Of a stretch of DNA of 64,000 bases, positions 12,366 to 24,315 are shown piece by piece. Positions within the stretch are counted from its first letter, which is position 1. The number at the start of each line of letters is the position of its first letter. Source of the stretch: Geosiphon pyriformis (lineage: Eukaryota > Glomeromycota > Glomeromycetes > Archaeosporales > Geosiphonaceae); assembly GCA_016748015.1 (NCBI GenBank), contig JAAOMT010000694.1, forward strand, positions 186,001-250,000, given 5' to 3'. The notes beneath the pieces were generated by a model that had not been told where the DNA came from, did not search any database, and saw only the letters and a list, made by a program, of their open reading frames with translations. Position numbers and translations under genes: made by a program.

Positions 12366-14340
12366 AAGTAGTAGAATCAGAAATTATAAGAGCAAACTAT
12401 TTAGAATTTGCCAAATTCTTGTTTCAACAGTATAGCCAACAATTAAAATTAAACAACAACCATTTTCCAGTGGAATCAGTTTTCAACTTTTATGTCAATG
12501 ATAAAATTACAGACTGCTTAAGAGGAACAGTTAACATTGAATCCACAAGAGAAAATTTCTATACAGAATTATTTCAATATACCAGCTTACCAAAAAACCA
12601 CAGTTTTACACCAATCATCAGGAAAATTAATCAAACTATTAAAAGATACACTCAACAACAATTTTCCATCACCTATGCAAACAAAGGCAAAAGAAGATTG
12701 CAAACACCAGTGGTAACACCCAAAAAGATACAACCACCTACTTAGAAGAAAACCAGAGTTGAATTACCAACCAATTCATCATACTATTATACATCAGGAA
12801 GTGCCATCAACATCTCTTTAGCAGACATGTCCACATTAAATGTGACATCAACTTTTGGATGATTCCTATTTCAAAGTAAACAAAGAAGAACAGAGTTATT
12901 AGAACCATATGGTGAATATTTTGAAGGATTTAAATTGCGATCACCAATGCCATTAAGATTTTGATCACCACCACTCCCATCAAACTTTGGAATAACTGAT
13001 TCATGAGAAGTAACAAAATCAGAAAAAAAGGAAGAAGAAAATGAGGATCAGAAATTTACTTACCAAAACCCAATTTTAGAAAATCTGAAAGTCAAAACTC
13101 TAAACATTCAAACCCAGCAAACTCGAAACAATCCAAACTCTAAAACAATTAATCAACAAAACTTATCTCCAGTAATTGTCATCAATCAGCCACCAATTGA
13201 ACCAATTATCAAACTAATTCAATAGCAGCCACTTCAGCAACCTATTCAACAACCACCATCACTACAACAACCAATTGCACAAATGGCATATGCACCTATC
13301 GCAAAGCTAGAAAAATTTTCTGGTAAAGAGGATGATACCATTATTGCCAATAACTGGGATGATGTTAGAGCCCTTCAAGCAATCCTCTTTCTTTAGGATG
13401 CCACCAACTTATGGTATTATAACCTAGCTCAAAAACCCCAAACATTTGATGCATTTAAATTGGAATTTTTAAGATACTTTAGTAACAGTAACAGCATTAA
13501 CCACTTAGCCAATATTTTTATTACCATTAACCAAGAAAAAACTGAAGCAGTCACTACTTACTTAGGATGCTTCCACAAAAATCTGTGCCAAATTCAGGCA
13601 ATACAGATCAATTATTTTACAGCACCACAAATTCTAAACCAATTCATTAGAAACCTGTGCAGTAGTATCTTCCAACGCATATATTTTTTGCATCCAGCAG
13701 ACTTTCAAGCCATTGTTACAAATGCCAGAGATTTTGAAGCAGCTAAACTCGAAGCCAACCATGCCCAAGTTGTAAATTTAGTAATGAATGGATCATCTAA
13801 ATTGGATTCCAAATTGAAACAATTTAGTGATTCAATTAATTAGAAACTAAAAGAATACTTAGCTGACAATTGAGCAATTTATCAGTCTCCACAACAATAT
13901 AATAATTCAGGAAACATGAATCATTTCTGAAATCAGTCGTATCTCTCATCATCATCATCCAATTAGCCATGGCAGCAAGAAACATGTAGTTGCTACAATT
14001 GTGGTAAACAAGGTCACATTAGAGCTAGCTGCCAAGTTTATAGCGATAATCTATGATTAAAAAATTAAAATTGAAACTCCAATTGCAGATTTCAAACTCC
14101 AAACCACTACTCAAATCAAGATTACTATCAACCACACTATATTCAAATAGCACAACAACCAATCTACCAAACCTCAGCACCAGTTATCTACCAGCCACAG
14201 CCACAAATAATATATTAGTCACAACAAATTCAAACTCCACCACACAATCCAACCCAAACATCATTTGGAAACCAAAGACCAAGAATCATTCAGCAAAACT
14301 GAAGATCAGTAATAGTTGTATATCAACCAATCCCCAGAAG
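12366..14340 (+). pseudogene. B2 gag with CCHC zinc knuckle
   Basis: Parallel to B1 gag: the N-terminal part has FLFQQYSQQLKLNNNHF, then a Gln/Pro-rich middle, then a capsid-like segment (YAPIAKLEKFSGKEDD... LWYYNLAQKPQTFDAFK). The knuckle CYNCGKQGHIRASC (C-x2-C-x4-H-x4-C) lies near 13991-14032. After it comes a Gln/Pro-rich linker to the protease. In-frame stops include TGA at 12860-12862 and 12962-12964. A deletion after about 14338, relative to B1, moves the protease into another frame; in B1 both share one frame. Confidence 0.85.
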
Positions 14341-15370
14341 ATGCCTTGACCAACAACAACAATCTGGAAACCTCCCCGAAGCAAATAATCAATATCAACA
14401 TATCTCCAGCCATTATTACAAATAATAAATCATTAGCAGTCATTTTTTCCTTCAAAATCAAGGGACCAACTGAAACTCCTTTCTTTAGTAAAGCTGCCCT
14501 TGATATGAAATCTATCACTGCTATGTACACTGACACCAAGGTCAATAGGCAGGCCATCAAGCTGATCCTAGACAGTGGTTCAGCAGACAGCCTTATCACA
14601 TGACAATTCATGAACCAATTAAGTTGTCGAGTTGATCACACTGCCAGTGCCAGAATTATCACTGCTGATGGAGCCATCAAAACTCCAATTGGTGAAATTG
14701 ACAATTTTCCCATCAAAATCAATGGTATCATTATACTAATCAAGATTTTAGTCATGGAAGCCACCTAGTATCAAGCTCTCATTGGTAATGACTGGTTGTC
14801 TAAAACCAATGCCATGCTCGACTGGAACACCCAAGAGCTACAGCTCAGCCAAAATAGGCAGTATACTAGAGTACCAGCCACCTGTAGACACTTCAAGACC
14901 ACTACAACCACACTACTAATTGAATTTAAGAAAGAAGAGAAGAAATTTACTTGAAAAGTCTACCAAGTTTTATGGACTAACACTAATCACAATGAATTAC
15001 CACCAATACTGTCTTGGGACAACAAAGGGAAAGAAAAAGAAAAAGACAAGCCACAAAAAGATACTACCAATGAAATTACCAGTGGCTGGGGAAGTTTCTA
15101 TTCAACTGACACCAGACCAGAACCATCCTATATTTTACTCCAGTGCAAAGACTGTAGGAAAAAATTGTCCTCCATAAAAGCTTGGGTTGCACCTGATGAA
15201 GACTACTGGACATGAACCCATTACTATTACAAACCATGCTACCATGAATGCTATGACTACCTAAAACACCAAGACAAGTGGAACAATAAACCATGTTTTG
15301 CTTGTGGCAAACAACTGCTCAACAAAGGGATGTGGAATGACATTCCTGGTTGAGAAAGAACCTGTGACGC
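14341..15370 (+). pseudogene. B2 protease and first Cys-rich cluster
   Basis: Retropepsin-like protease: active-site LILDSGSAD with the Asp codon at 14571-14573, followed by ASARIITADGA and YQALIGNDWLSKTNAMLDW. A TGA interrupts at 14601-14603 and a TAG near 14768; B1 has both at the same places. After an acidic, Trp-containing linker comes a Cys cluster: LQCKDCRKKLSS, YKPCYHEC, KPCFACGKQLLNKGMWND (about 15140-15345), which looks like a zinc-binding module. The frame is interrupted by LTR-C at 15371. Confidence 0.8.
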
Positions 15371-16356
15371 TGTTACCAGACGAAATTAGAGATATTATTT
15401 AGCATGAAATTATTTTTATAATTCCTATTATTAATTAGCATATATTATTATTCAAATTATCACTTATTATATTAGCAAAATGTCCGAAATTATCATTTAA
15501 TTAATAACCTAATTTGCACATAACATAAATGTAACCTAATTGTGATGATCAATTATGTAATACCCCAAACTATATAACATTCAAAAAGTTCGCCAAAATT
15601 TGTAGAAATTTGCCGAAATAATTGATAGTTCACCGAAATATCTAATAGTTCGCAGAAATAACTTGTAGTTCGCCAAAATGTATCTTTTGTTCAGTGAAAT
15701 TGTAGAAAAGAGCAAAGTTCAAGTTCATAAAATAGTGTTATGACAAGTTGTATAAAAGAAGAGCTTCTCTCTTTGAGAAAATGTATCTTACTTTAGATTT
15801 ATCACTTAGAACCACTCCTACACACACAAAAAAAAAAATATAAAATAATTCGAAAAACCAAAAACTTTTTAATTATTGCACTTGAAAAATTCTCAAAACT
15901 CAACTAACGTTTTGAAATTGATTAGCTACCAATTTCAATAAACTGTTAATGACTTCAGGCCTGGATTGAAAATGTCTCCCTTGACAGAATTCTATTTCTT
16001 TTACATTTCTTTTATTTTCTTTCTTTTATTTTTTTATTATAATCATTAGAGTAGCCTACAGACGAGATTCCTGTAGAAGAGTTGACTTTCACAGCAAAGT
16101 AACTACATATTTTTAATGAGCTTCCAGACGAGCAATTTTTGGGAAAGAGTTGACGTTTACTACAACATAACTACATAAAGCAACTGGTATGGAATTGGTC
16201 ATTCCATTTATAAGCCCAGCAATTCAAATTATAAGAGATAATTTGAAGATAAATTCAGTTACTGGAGGTTCAACTACTTCCTGGAAATGTGAATTCACAG
16301 CAAATCAACATTAACAACATTCGAGAAAAGAGACCAAAAACCTCCAGTAACAACAC
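15367..16356 (+). mobile_element. Solo LTR 'LTR-C' nested in B2, TSD ACGC/ACAC
   Basis: 982-bp insertion at 15371-16352 with ends TGTTACCAG and CCAGTAACA. It is flanked by ACGC (15367-15370) and ACAC (16353-16356), a 4-bp duplication differing by one G-to-A change in a CpG. Removing it restores the B2 protein ...TCDALCQY..., matching TCNKMCQY in B1. Inside, in plus orientation, are a 20-bp repeat array, a TATAAAAG box (15751) and AATAAA (15937-15942), in the order expected for U3-R. It has no internal genes and contains more CpG than the surrounding elements. Confidence 0.85.
15587..15706. repeat. Tandem repeat, 6 x 20 bp, in LTR-C
   Basis: Six exact-length 20-bp units beginning at 15587, 15607, 15627, 15647, 15667 and 15687; a typical unit is AGTTCGCCAAAATTTGTAGA. 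The array ends 44 bp before the TATA box. Confidence 0.95.
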
Positions 16357-17268
16357 ATTGTGTCAATACACAATTCTCATTAATGACTGGGTAAGTTGAG
16401 AAACCTCAATAACTGCAGTCTGACATTAAGCAATTTCTTGCCTGGATGGTTACCCACATAACAAAGGTGAGATTTAGAGAATAGCCAATGCCAAGATAGA
16501 AAATGCTTCGCCCAGTGAGATCTTAAAAATAAAAAACAATTTCTCTGAATCAGTTGAAGTTGTTCTTATTCTCAATGCCTTTTTAGATATTGAGACAGAC
16601 CTAAAGGAATTCCATAAACACTACCAAAATTTAGCACACACTCAAAAGAAACAAGAACAGTGCTTGAAAAAAATAAACACCCAATTATGTAACCACTGTT
16701 TGATCCCATGTAACTTTTAGTATTGTAATGAGTGTGATCTCATCTACAATCCAACACCACACAGGATCTACATAATCTCAGAAGAAGAAGAACCAATCAG
16801 CAGCTGCACATCAAAATTGGATTCAACTTTTAATTCCAATTCAAACCCTGATGACAATAACAACAATGGTTCCAGCTCCATTCAAAATGGCAACAGCAAT
16901 AACAATGGTGATTTAAACTCAGATTCAGACTCCGAACAGTACATCTCACTTTTTGATCTTTCCAAGAAGCAAGAACTCAGATAGTTTAGTAACAACGATG
17001 AAGGTATTATGCCAGAATGTGCACATAATATTGATGCAGGGTTTGATCTGAGATATCTGGAAAAAGATATTATCAAATTGAAACCATATTTATGCATCTG
17101 CATTAATCTTAAAGTTGTATTGGAGCATCAGAGGAGGAATAATTGATGCTGGATATATGGGAAATATCATTGCTATGCTACAAAATGACTCAGAAAAGGC
17201 CTATATTATAGAACCAAACGAAAAAATAGCACAAGCAATATTCCTGCCTCTGGTTAAAATAGCTTAAT
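16357..17268 (+). pseudogene. B2 second Cys cluster and dUTPase domain
   Basis: After LTR-C the polyprotein resumes with LCQYTILINDW, then a second cluster CNHCLIPCNF...YCNECDLIYN (about 16690-16750), a Ser/Asn/Asp-rich linker, then a dUTPase. dUTPases hydrolyse dUTP and so keep uracil out of DNA. Motif 1 is IDAGFDLRY (near 17030) and motif 3 GGIIDAGYMGNI (near 17134-17165), with Asp and Tyr in place. The C-terminal part is NEKIAQAIFLPLVKIA. About 60 bp, including the RxSL box (motif 2), are deleted near 17125, which also shifts the frame, so this copy cannot be active. Confidence 0.8.
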
Positions 17269-17801
17269 TAGTATCAGTAGAAAACAGGGAAGAATTAAGA
17301 ATTACAGCTAGAGAGATACAAAAATTCGAATCAATGAGTAGAATAAATATACCAGTCAATATGGCAGAAGAAGAAGTTATTGACAAGGAAGAAATTATAT
17401 CCACCTGTCAATTAATTTCCATTCCACCATATGACCAGTACATGTTAACTATAAAAAAAAAAGTGAAAGATCAAGCACAAATTTTTGAAGTGAAACCAAC
17501 TATTTGCAAATCAAGAGAAATTGGACTTACCAATCTCTACATACTAGCCAAAAACAAGAACCATATCAAAATTTTTATCTACAACACAACAGGAAACATC
17601 ATAGAAATACCAAAAGAAACCACTATCAGGTATTTAAGCACTGAAGTTGAAGAACAGATACCAAACCCCATTCCAGATTTCCCACAGCTTTGTGGATATG
17701 TGGATATCACATCACAAACAATTTATGGATGGAATAAATATTATCTGCTCCAACCAAAACAATTGGAACAAATGAACATAAGAAACTTAGACCCACTTTA
17801 A
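17269..17801 (+). pseudogene. B2 beta-rich segment between dUTPase and RT
   Basis: An open stretch (17334-17801, 155 codons) that parallels B1 24940-25401. It contains PVNMAEEEV, IPPYDQYML, GLTNLYILAKN and IPKETTIRYL, then the conserved CGYVDITSQTIYGW leading into the RT. The alternating hydrophobic pattern suggests a beta-sandwich like those seen downstream of the protease in other gypsy elements. I do not recognise a named family. Confidence 0.6.
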
Positions 17802-19200
17802 CATATGCAGCTTAAGATATTACTCAACAACTTTAATGACATTTTTGCCAGCAAAAATGAATTTGGCTATACTGACATCATCCAGCATCAGATCAAGACT
17901 GGAGATGTGATGCCAATAAAACAACAAGCATACAGAATACCACCAGCCAGCCATGAAATTATTTGTTAAGAAATCAATTGGATGTTTGACAATGAGCTAA
18001 TTCAGCCATTAATAAGCCCATAATCATTACCAGTAGTACTAATCCATAAGAAAAATGGGAAAATCTGCTTTTGTGTAGATTACAGAAAACTGAATAGAGT
18101 AACAAAAGAAGATAACTACCCGACTCCAAAGATTCAAGAACTGTTTGATGCTTTTGGAGGAAAGCAATGGTTCTCAACTTTGAACTTAGACAGTGGTTAC
18201 TGGCAAGTAACCATGAAACTGGAAGATAAAGAGAAAATGGCTTTTACAATGCAAGAAGAGAATTTTGAATTTAAAGTAATGCTATTTGGTTTGATGAATG
18301 CACCAGCCACCTTCCAATAACTAATGGAAATTGTTTACACCAGACTACTATAGAAATCAGTAATTGTTTACTTAGATAACACAAATGTGTTCTCCAAGAC
18401 ATTCAACAATCATTTGCATTATCTCCAACAAATGTTTGAAAGACTAAGAAGAGCCAGATTAAAATTAAATGCAACCAAGTGTTTCTTTAAAAAAACTGAA
18501 TTCAAGTTTTTGGAACATGTTGTAAGCAAAGACAGTATCAAAACAGATTCAGACAATATTAAGGTAATCAAGAACTTTTTAATACCAACCAACTTGACAG
18601 AACTAAGAGCATTCTTGGGATTTGCTGGATACTATTGCTACTTTATCTAAGACTTTTTTAAACTGGTCCAGTTATTACATCAGCTCCAATCAAAAAACAT
18701 CAAGTATGAATAGACAGAAAACTAGCAAAAAGCTTTCGACATATTAAGAAGAAAGCTTATTTAAGCTCTAGTATTGATGTATCTAGATTACAGCAAACCA
18801 TTTATCATCATCACCAATGCATCAGGCCAAGCATTAGGAGCAGTACTATCACAGAAAAGACCAGATGGAAGAGAACATCCAGTAATATATGCTAGCCGAA
18901 GTTTGAGTCTAGCTAAAAAGAACTATGGAACACTAGCATTAGAACACTTAGCAATCTATTGAGCAGTCATGAAATGGAAAAAATACTTAAGTCAGAAGTT
19001 CAACATATACACTGATCATAAAGGATTGATTTCAATCTAAGAGCAAAAATTTGGAGATGATCATTATGCTCGATAGAAAATAGAACTTTCACTATTTAAA
19101 TATACTATACACTACAAAAAAGAAAAAAAAAAAGAAAATGCTAATGGTTTATCATGAATAAGACAAATCTAAAGACACTTCAACCCAAAAATATAACAAA
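17740..19200 (+). pseudogene. B2 reverse transcriptase and RNase H
   Basis: RT boxes in order: QHQIKTGD, VLIHKKNGKICFCVDYRKLN, STLNLDSGYWQV, FGLMNAPATFQ and VYLDN (second Asp of YxDD is Asn, AAC at 18378-18380). The thumb has FLEHVVSKDSI and LRAFLGFAGYY. RNase H has ITNASGQALGAVLSQ (the usual TDAS has become TNAS), YASRSLS, LALEHLAIY and IYTDHKGL. Several stops (for example near 17801, 18319, 18650 and 18962). Inactive by sequence. Confidence 0.85.
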
Positions 19201-21416
19201 AGATGAATAAACAAAAATATCAACAACTTCAACATTTTATAAATACCCAATGGTTCAAAGAGAAATTATCTCAAAAAGAACAAAACCATATCAAACAACA
19301 GTCCAAATATTTTATTACTCACCAAAATATACTTTATCAGAAAAACAGAAAGAATCCAGATCAACCAACCAGAGTAATCACAGAACCAGAAAAAGAAACA
19401 ATATTATTTAACATGCACTCCAATCCAACAGCAGGACATTTTTACAAAGAAGCAACCATAGAAAGAACCAAAAATAGATACTATTGGCCATCCATGTACT
19501 CAGACATTATCCAATACATACAAAATTGTGATGTTTGTCAGAGAAAAGGAGAAACAAAACCTAGTGAGCCATTAAAACCAATCAAAGTAAGACAACTATT
19601 CGAGCAGATTGGAATTGACTTAGTTGAATCATTAACAATAACTAACAGAGAGAACAGATACATTGCAGTAGTCATGAATTATCTCACTAAATGGCCAGAA
19701 GCAAAAGCAATTCAAAGAGCAGATGCAGAATCCATTGCCAAATTTGTCCATCAAGATCTGATTTGTCAACACAGATGTCCAAAAGAATTATTATCTGACC
19801 AAGGAACTTACTTTGTGAATAGAACATTAACAGAACTAAGTCAAAGATTCGAAATGAAGAGACTATTATTATTACCATATTATCCACAAACCAATGAATT
19901 AGTCAAAAGATTTAATAGAACATTGTGCAAAGCAATAGCCAAGATCAGCCAAGAAAACCAGAACAAATAAGATTTATTCATACCATCAGTATTATTTGTT
20001 TATTAGATGATAAAGCAAGATACTACACAAGCAACACCATTTGAATTAGTATATAGTAGAACAGCAATATTACCAGTTGAGATAGAAATCAATACATATC
20101 CGATAGAACCAATAACAGAAGACAATTTCCAAGAAACATTGCTGAGAAGAACATATAATGTAATGGAAATGCTAGAAAACAAATGGTAAAGAGCAGCTGA
20201 TAACATTCAAAAATCACAAAAAAAACAAAAAAAAAGGCATGATAACCAACTACCAAATAAACCAGTCAAATTTAGGATTGGAGACAAAGTACTGTTATAT
20301 CATACCAAAGCAGAAAAACAGTGGAATAGAAAGTTTGATCCAAAATGAGACAAACCATTTTATATACACAAAATTTTAGAAAATGGATCTTATAAGTTAT
20401 GATTAGAAAACAGAATTCTGAAAAGGACAGCACATGGAAATCATTTAAAAATTTATCAAACACAAGGATCAACATCAGTGGAACCACAACTAAGAACACA
20501 AATTCCATTAATCAGACTAGAAGATATACCATGAGATATAAAACCAATAATAATCATTAAGATATAGCTACACATGTGCTGAAATCTAGATATTACATGC
20601 ATATAAGCCTTGAGACCGCAAAGAAGAGAACAATAAAAATTTCAAACATGGACTTTTTAGACAAAATTTTAAAATTATCTAAACAATTATTTAACAAAAT
20701 TCAAAAATCTACATCTCAAATAGAAATTATAATTGATAAAAAAGAGATAAGATATAGAAATAAGAGGAAGAGAGAGATGGATGAAAGTTCAACTAGAACT
20801 AACTATTCTTATCCCTACACTCTATCCAGGAAAAAAATTTTACAAAAAGGAATTAAATATACTTCTTGAGCAAGACATGGAGAAAAAGGAGGGGAGGAAA
20901 AAGAAAGAGTGAAAAAATTAAATAGAAAACAAAAATAATTATATACAACATACTTGGCTCTTAAGCTAGAAAAAATTAAAAAATTTTTAACTTGTGGGAC
21001 TAAACTCCCCAAAACAGGGGAGTGAACACCAGACAACACCCAAAAGTAGAAAGAAAGACTCCCACCAATATATTGGTTTTTCAAAATCAGAGAACAACTA
21101 GACTTAAAAAACTCATATGGAGATTACAACCAAAAAACTTTCAACAAAGAAGCAATATGACAAGTAGAAGAATTCGTAGGAAGGAACAACTTGACACTAC
21201 ACTACAAGACAGCATGTTGATTATATGTTGCTTTTTGACATTGTCCAAACATACTATTGGATAGATCTTTGAAAAAAATAACAATCAACAACATAGAATA
21301 AATGACCAATCAACAGTTCAAAAATCTACAAAAAGCCATAGTCAACATAATCATCGAACATTACATGAACAAAGTTCTATCAACAGACATAACTGACTTC
21401 ACAGAAGCTCACTATT
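19201..21416 (+). pseudogene. B2 integrase, GPY/F-like module and tail
   Basis: The longest open stretch is 19203-19970 (255 codons). The HHCC zinc domain (HSNPTAGHF ... CDVCQRKG) is followed by a core with Asp in IGIDLV and in LLSDQGTYF. The DDE glutamate position reads ELVKRFNRTL, so Glu has become Lys. Beyond a stop at 19970 come the rest of the core (AIL PVEIEINTYP region) and a GPY/F-like module (KFDPK-stop-DKPFYIHKILENGSYKL, 20330-20400). The tail (about 20530-21416) is Lys-rich and helical with no recognised domain. Confidence 0.8.
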
Positions 21417-21430
21417 AAAAAAAGGAGGAG
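21417..21430 (+). other. B2 polypurine tract
   Basis: AAAAAAAGGAGGAG ends 4 bases before the 3' LTR, the place where plus-strand DNA synthesis is primed. Confidence 0.85.
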
Positions 21431-21434
21431 ATAA

Positions 21435-22334
21435 TGTTACTTGAAGAAAAAAAGCCTATCAAAGAAAGAAAAAAAAATGTGATAAAACATAAAGAAACAC
21501 AGAATAGCATACAATAATATTAGATAATGCATTATAACATAGAATAACACATTATAACATAGGATAACATGTTATAATATGAGATAACATAGAATAATGT
21601 GTAATAATGTTAGATAATATGTTATAACATAGAATAATTAGTTATAACATAAAAAAAACAAAGTAATAGCTAGCAAAAACAGACAATCCAAAGCAATCCT
21701 GTAAAACCAGAAAATACACATATATAGCAGTAGCATTAAAAGCAGAAAAAAAAAAGAGAAACAAAAATTTCTTAATTATTATTTTCTAGTTAGAAACTAT
21801 AGCATTCCAAAATATCAATAAATATACTTATTCAGCATCTCAAATCCAGTTGTTTGCTATCAACTCTAAATAGTAATAGTAATTGATACTTAAAACATGC
21901 AGAAACAATAGCTCTTGATCATGGCTATTGATGGGATACTAACTTATATTGCTTTGGCTTATTGTCTTTATTTTTTTTTATCTCTTTTATTTTTGTCTTT
22001 ATTTTGTTGTATATACTAATTGATTGAGGATTAAGCACTAAGTATTAACATCAAGAATTGTCTGGTAAAAGACCCCTGCAAGTGGGTAGAATGTGTAAAA
22101 ATTACGAATTGCTTACTAGAGGATTGCTGGCCATTACACTGAGAAAAAAATTGATGGAATTGCAATTCCAGGAAGCTATGAATAAAATAATACAGGAATC
22201 TTTGTCTATTATACAAAAAACTCCAATCAAAATCTTCAGATCAAAACACCTACAGACATTACTAATGTCATCTATTAAGCACCAAATTATGAGTTTGTTA
22301 TTTGCTTTGAGACCCCAAATAATCACCTGTAACA
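21435..22334 (+). repeat. B2 3' LTR (full length)
   Basis: 900 bp from TGTTACTTGAAG to CCTGTAACA. It contains the 20-bp array (about 21522-21651), a TATATA at 21721-21726, AATAAA at 21817-21822 and an R-U5 half closely similar to the B1 LTR. It is the intact form of the 757-bp 5' LTR. Confidence 0.9.
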
Positions 22335-24315
22335 GTGTGTTTGTTACTACTGTAGTAAACAAAGACATTTGAGAATTAACTATAGGTTAAAAATAAATAA
22401 CCAATGATTGGGAAATCAATATTAAAACTCTGATCACAGGTTTCAAACTCCAAATCAGAATACAAATTAAGATCAATACTTATCTTACTACACCCAAATA
22501 ACACAATAGCCAATTTATCAACCACCTGTATATTAAGCTCTAATTTATCAGCCAACAACACTCATTATTTATTAGCTGCAGCCACAACCTATCTATTAAC
22601 CACAGTTACAAGTAATATATCAGCCACAACCAATTCCAACACCACCACAAAACTTACCTTAAAACAGAATTCAAAGGCCAAGGATAACACAACAAAATTG
22701 GAGATCAGTGATAGTAGTCCATCAACTGATCTCCAGTTCTTTAACACAACCATCCAGATCTCAACAATAGAATTCAGGCACCAAGTATGCCCAAAACCTG
22801 AACTCCCAACACTATTTAAGTTTCCTAGTTGTTCCAAAAGACACTGCACCCAACAACCAAGAACCTAATCAAACCAAATCACTTACTAGCAACATACTTC
22901 CAGCCACTGTTACCAACAATAAATTACTAGTAGCAATATTCTCATTTGAACTTAAAGAACCATCATCCACATTCTTGTTCAGTGGAGCTGTGCTCAAAGA
23001 AAAACTGATTACTGCCATGTACACTAATGCTAAAGTTGATGGCCATTCTGTTAAGCTTATATTGGATAGTGGGTCAGCAGGCAGCATTATCACCTGACAA
23101 TTCATGAATCAATTAGGTCACCAAGTTGATCATGCTGCTAGTGCCAGGATCATAACAGCAGATGGAGCAACCAAAACTTTAATTGGAGAAATTAATGACT
23201 TTTTTATAGAAGTTAATAGTATCATCATACCAATTAAGGTATTGGTAATAGAAGCCACCTAGTACCAAGCACTTGTAAGTAATGACTGGTTGTTCAAGAC
23301 CAATGTGACACTTGATTAGAACATGCAGAAGCTTTAACTGAGCCAGAATGGTTAACACATATGTGTACCAGCCATGTGTGGTCACTTTAAAATGACTACC
23401 ACATCAACACCACTAATTGAGCTTAAAGAAGAAAAAGAAAAACCTACCTGGGAAGCATATCAGGTCTTATGGGCCAACAATGAGCACAACAAATTACTGC
23501 CAGTGTCTTCATGGGATGACCAAGAAAAAAGAAAACAAAGAGAGAAACCTACTTGGAATAATGATCAAATGTGGTGAACTGACAATAATCAAAACAAACT
23601 AACAACAACTTGAAAATGGAAAGAAGATAATAATAAAGGGAAAAAAAAAGAGAAAGAAGAAATTCCAATACCAATCAACACTTACTGCCTATATATGTAC
23701 CTACTACCACAGTCTTACTATTGTTAACCCAAGCTAATATGCGTCAATTGTGGTAAGAAATTGTCATCAATGGGTGCATATTGTGACAATAATAAAAAAT
23801 ACCTAATGGCCACTAAATTTTATTGTTACCCATGTGTTATAGAATGTTTTGGATGATCAAAATAACAAAAAAAATAGGACAATAAATTATGTTTTGCATG
23901 TGAAACTATTCTGCCTAACAAAAAAATGTGGAATAACATTCCTAGATATAGAAAAACATGCAATAAGATGTGTCAGTACATAATTCTAATCAATAACTGT
24001 GTATGCAAAGAAACACCAATTGAAGATGCCTAAAAACGAGCATTGTGATGATTGGAAGGATATCTACATGACAAACATGAAATATGGAGGATGGTGAGTG
24101 TGAAAGCAGAAGGCACAACAACCAATGAACTACTGAAAATCAAAAACAACCCTCTATCTCTTCCTAAACCCGAATACATACTAACTTTTGATGTCTTTGG
24201 CAACATTAAGGATGATCTGAAAAAATTCCATGAGCACTATCAATGACTGGCACCCACCAGAGAAAAACAGGAACAATGCTTAGAAGAAATAAACACCCAA
24301 TTATGTGATTACTGT
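22335..24315 (+). pseudogene. B1 zinc knuckle, protease and Cys-rich clusters
   Basis: Directly after B2, B1 resumes with CVCYYCSKQRHLRINY, a degraded CCHC knuckle. The same frame runs through the Gln/Pro-rich linker into the protease, LILDSGSAG with the Asp codon at 23065-23067. Stops include TGA at 23095-23097, shared with B2. A Glu/Lys/Trp-rich linker follows, then the first Cys cluster (CVNCGKKLSSMGAYC ... FYCYPCVIEC ... LCFACE, about 23736-23910), and the second (LCDYCLIPCDFQYCNE) around 24304-24350. The single frame through knuckle and protease indicates a gag-pol fusion in this family. Confidence 0.8.

Larger units (their letters stand above)
11549..22334 (+). mobile_element. B2: second family-B element, nested in B1
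   Basis: Plus-strand element with LTRs at 11549-12305 and 21435-22334. B1 gag reads QKT on the left and resumes with the CCHC knuckle (CVCYYCSKQ) on the right, which proves the nesting. No exact target duplication is left (left flank ...ACACAT, right flank GTGTGT...). Without LTR-C its own length is about 9.8 kb. The coding order is as in B1, with a frameshifting deletion near 14338 and another in the dUTPase. Many stops. Confidence 0.9.

Noticed and set aside
14300-14620. +1 frameshift between gag and pol in family B
   Set aside because: In B2 the protease is one frame off gag, but in B1 knuckle and protease share a frame. B2 has a deletion near 14338 that explains the shift.
15587-15706. 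CRISPR-like array
   Set aside because: The units are contiguous with no spacers and lie in a fungal LTR. The same holds for the other tandem arrays.
10351-23097. TGA read as tryptophan in the transposons (altered code or Sec-like recoding)
   Set aside because: TGG is also used for Trp in the same frames, TAA and TAG stops occur too, and the three host genes end normally and use TGG. Biased mutation explains it better.
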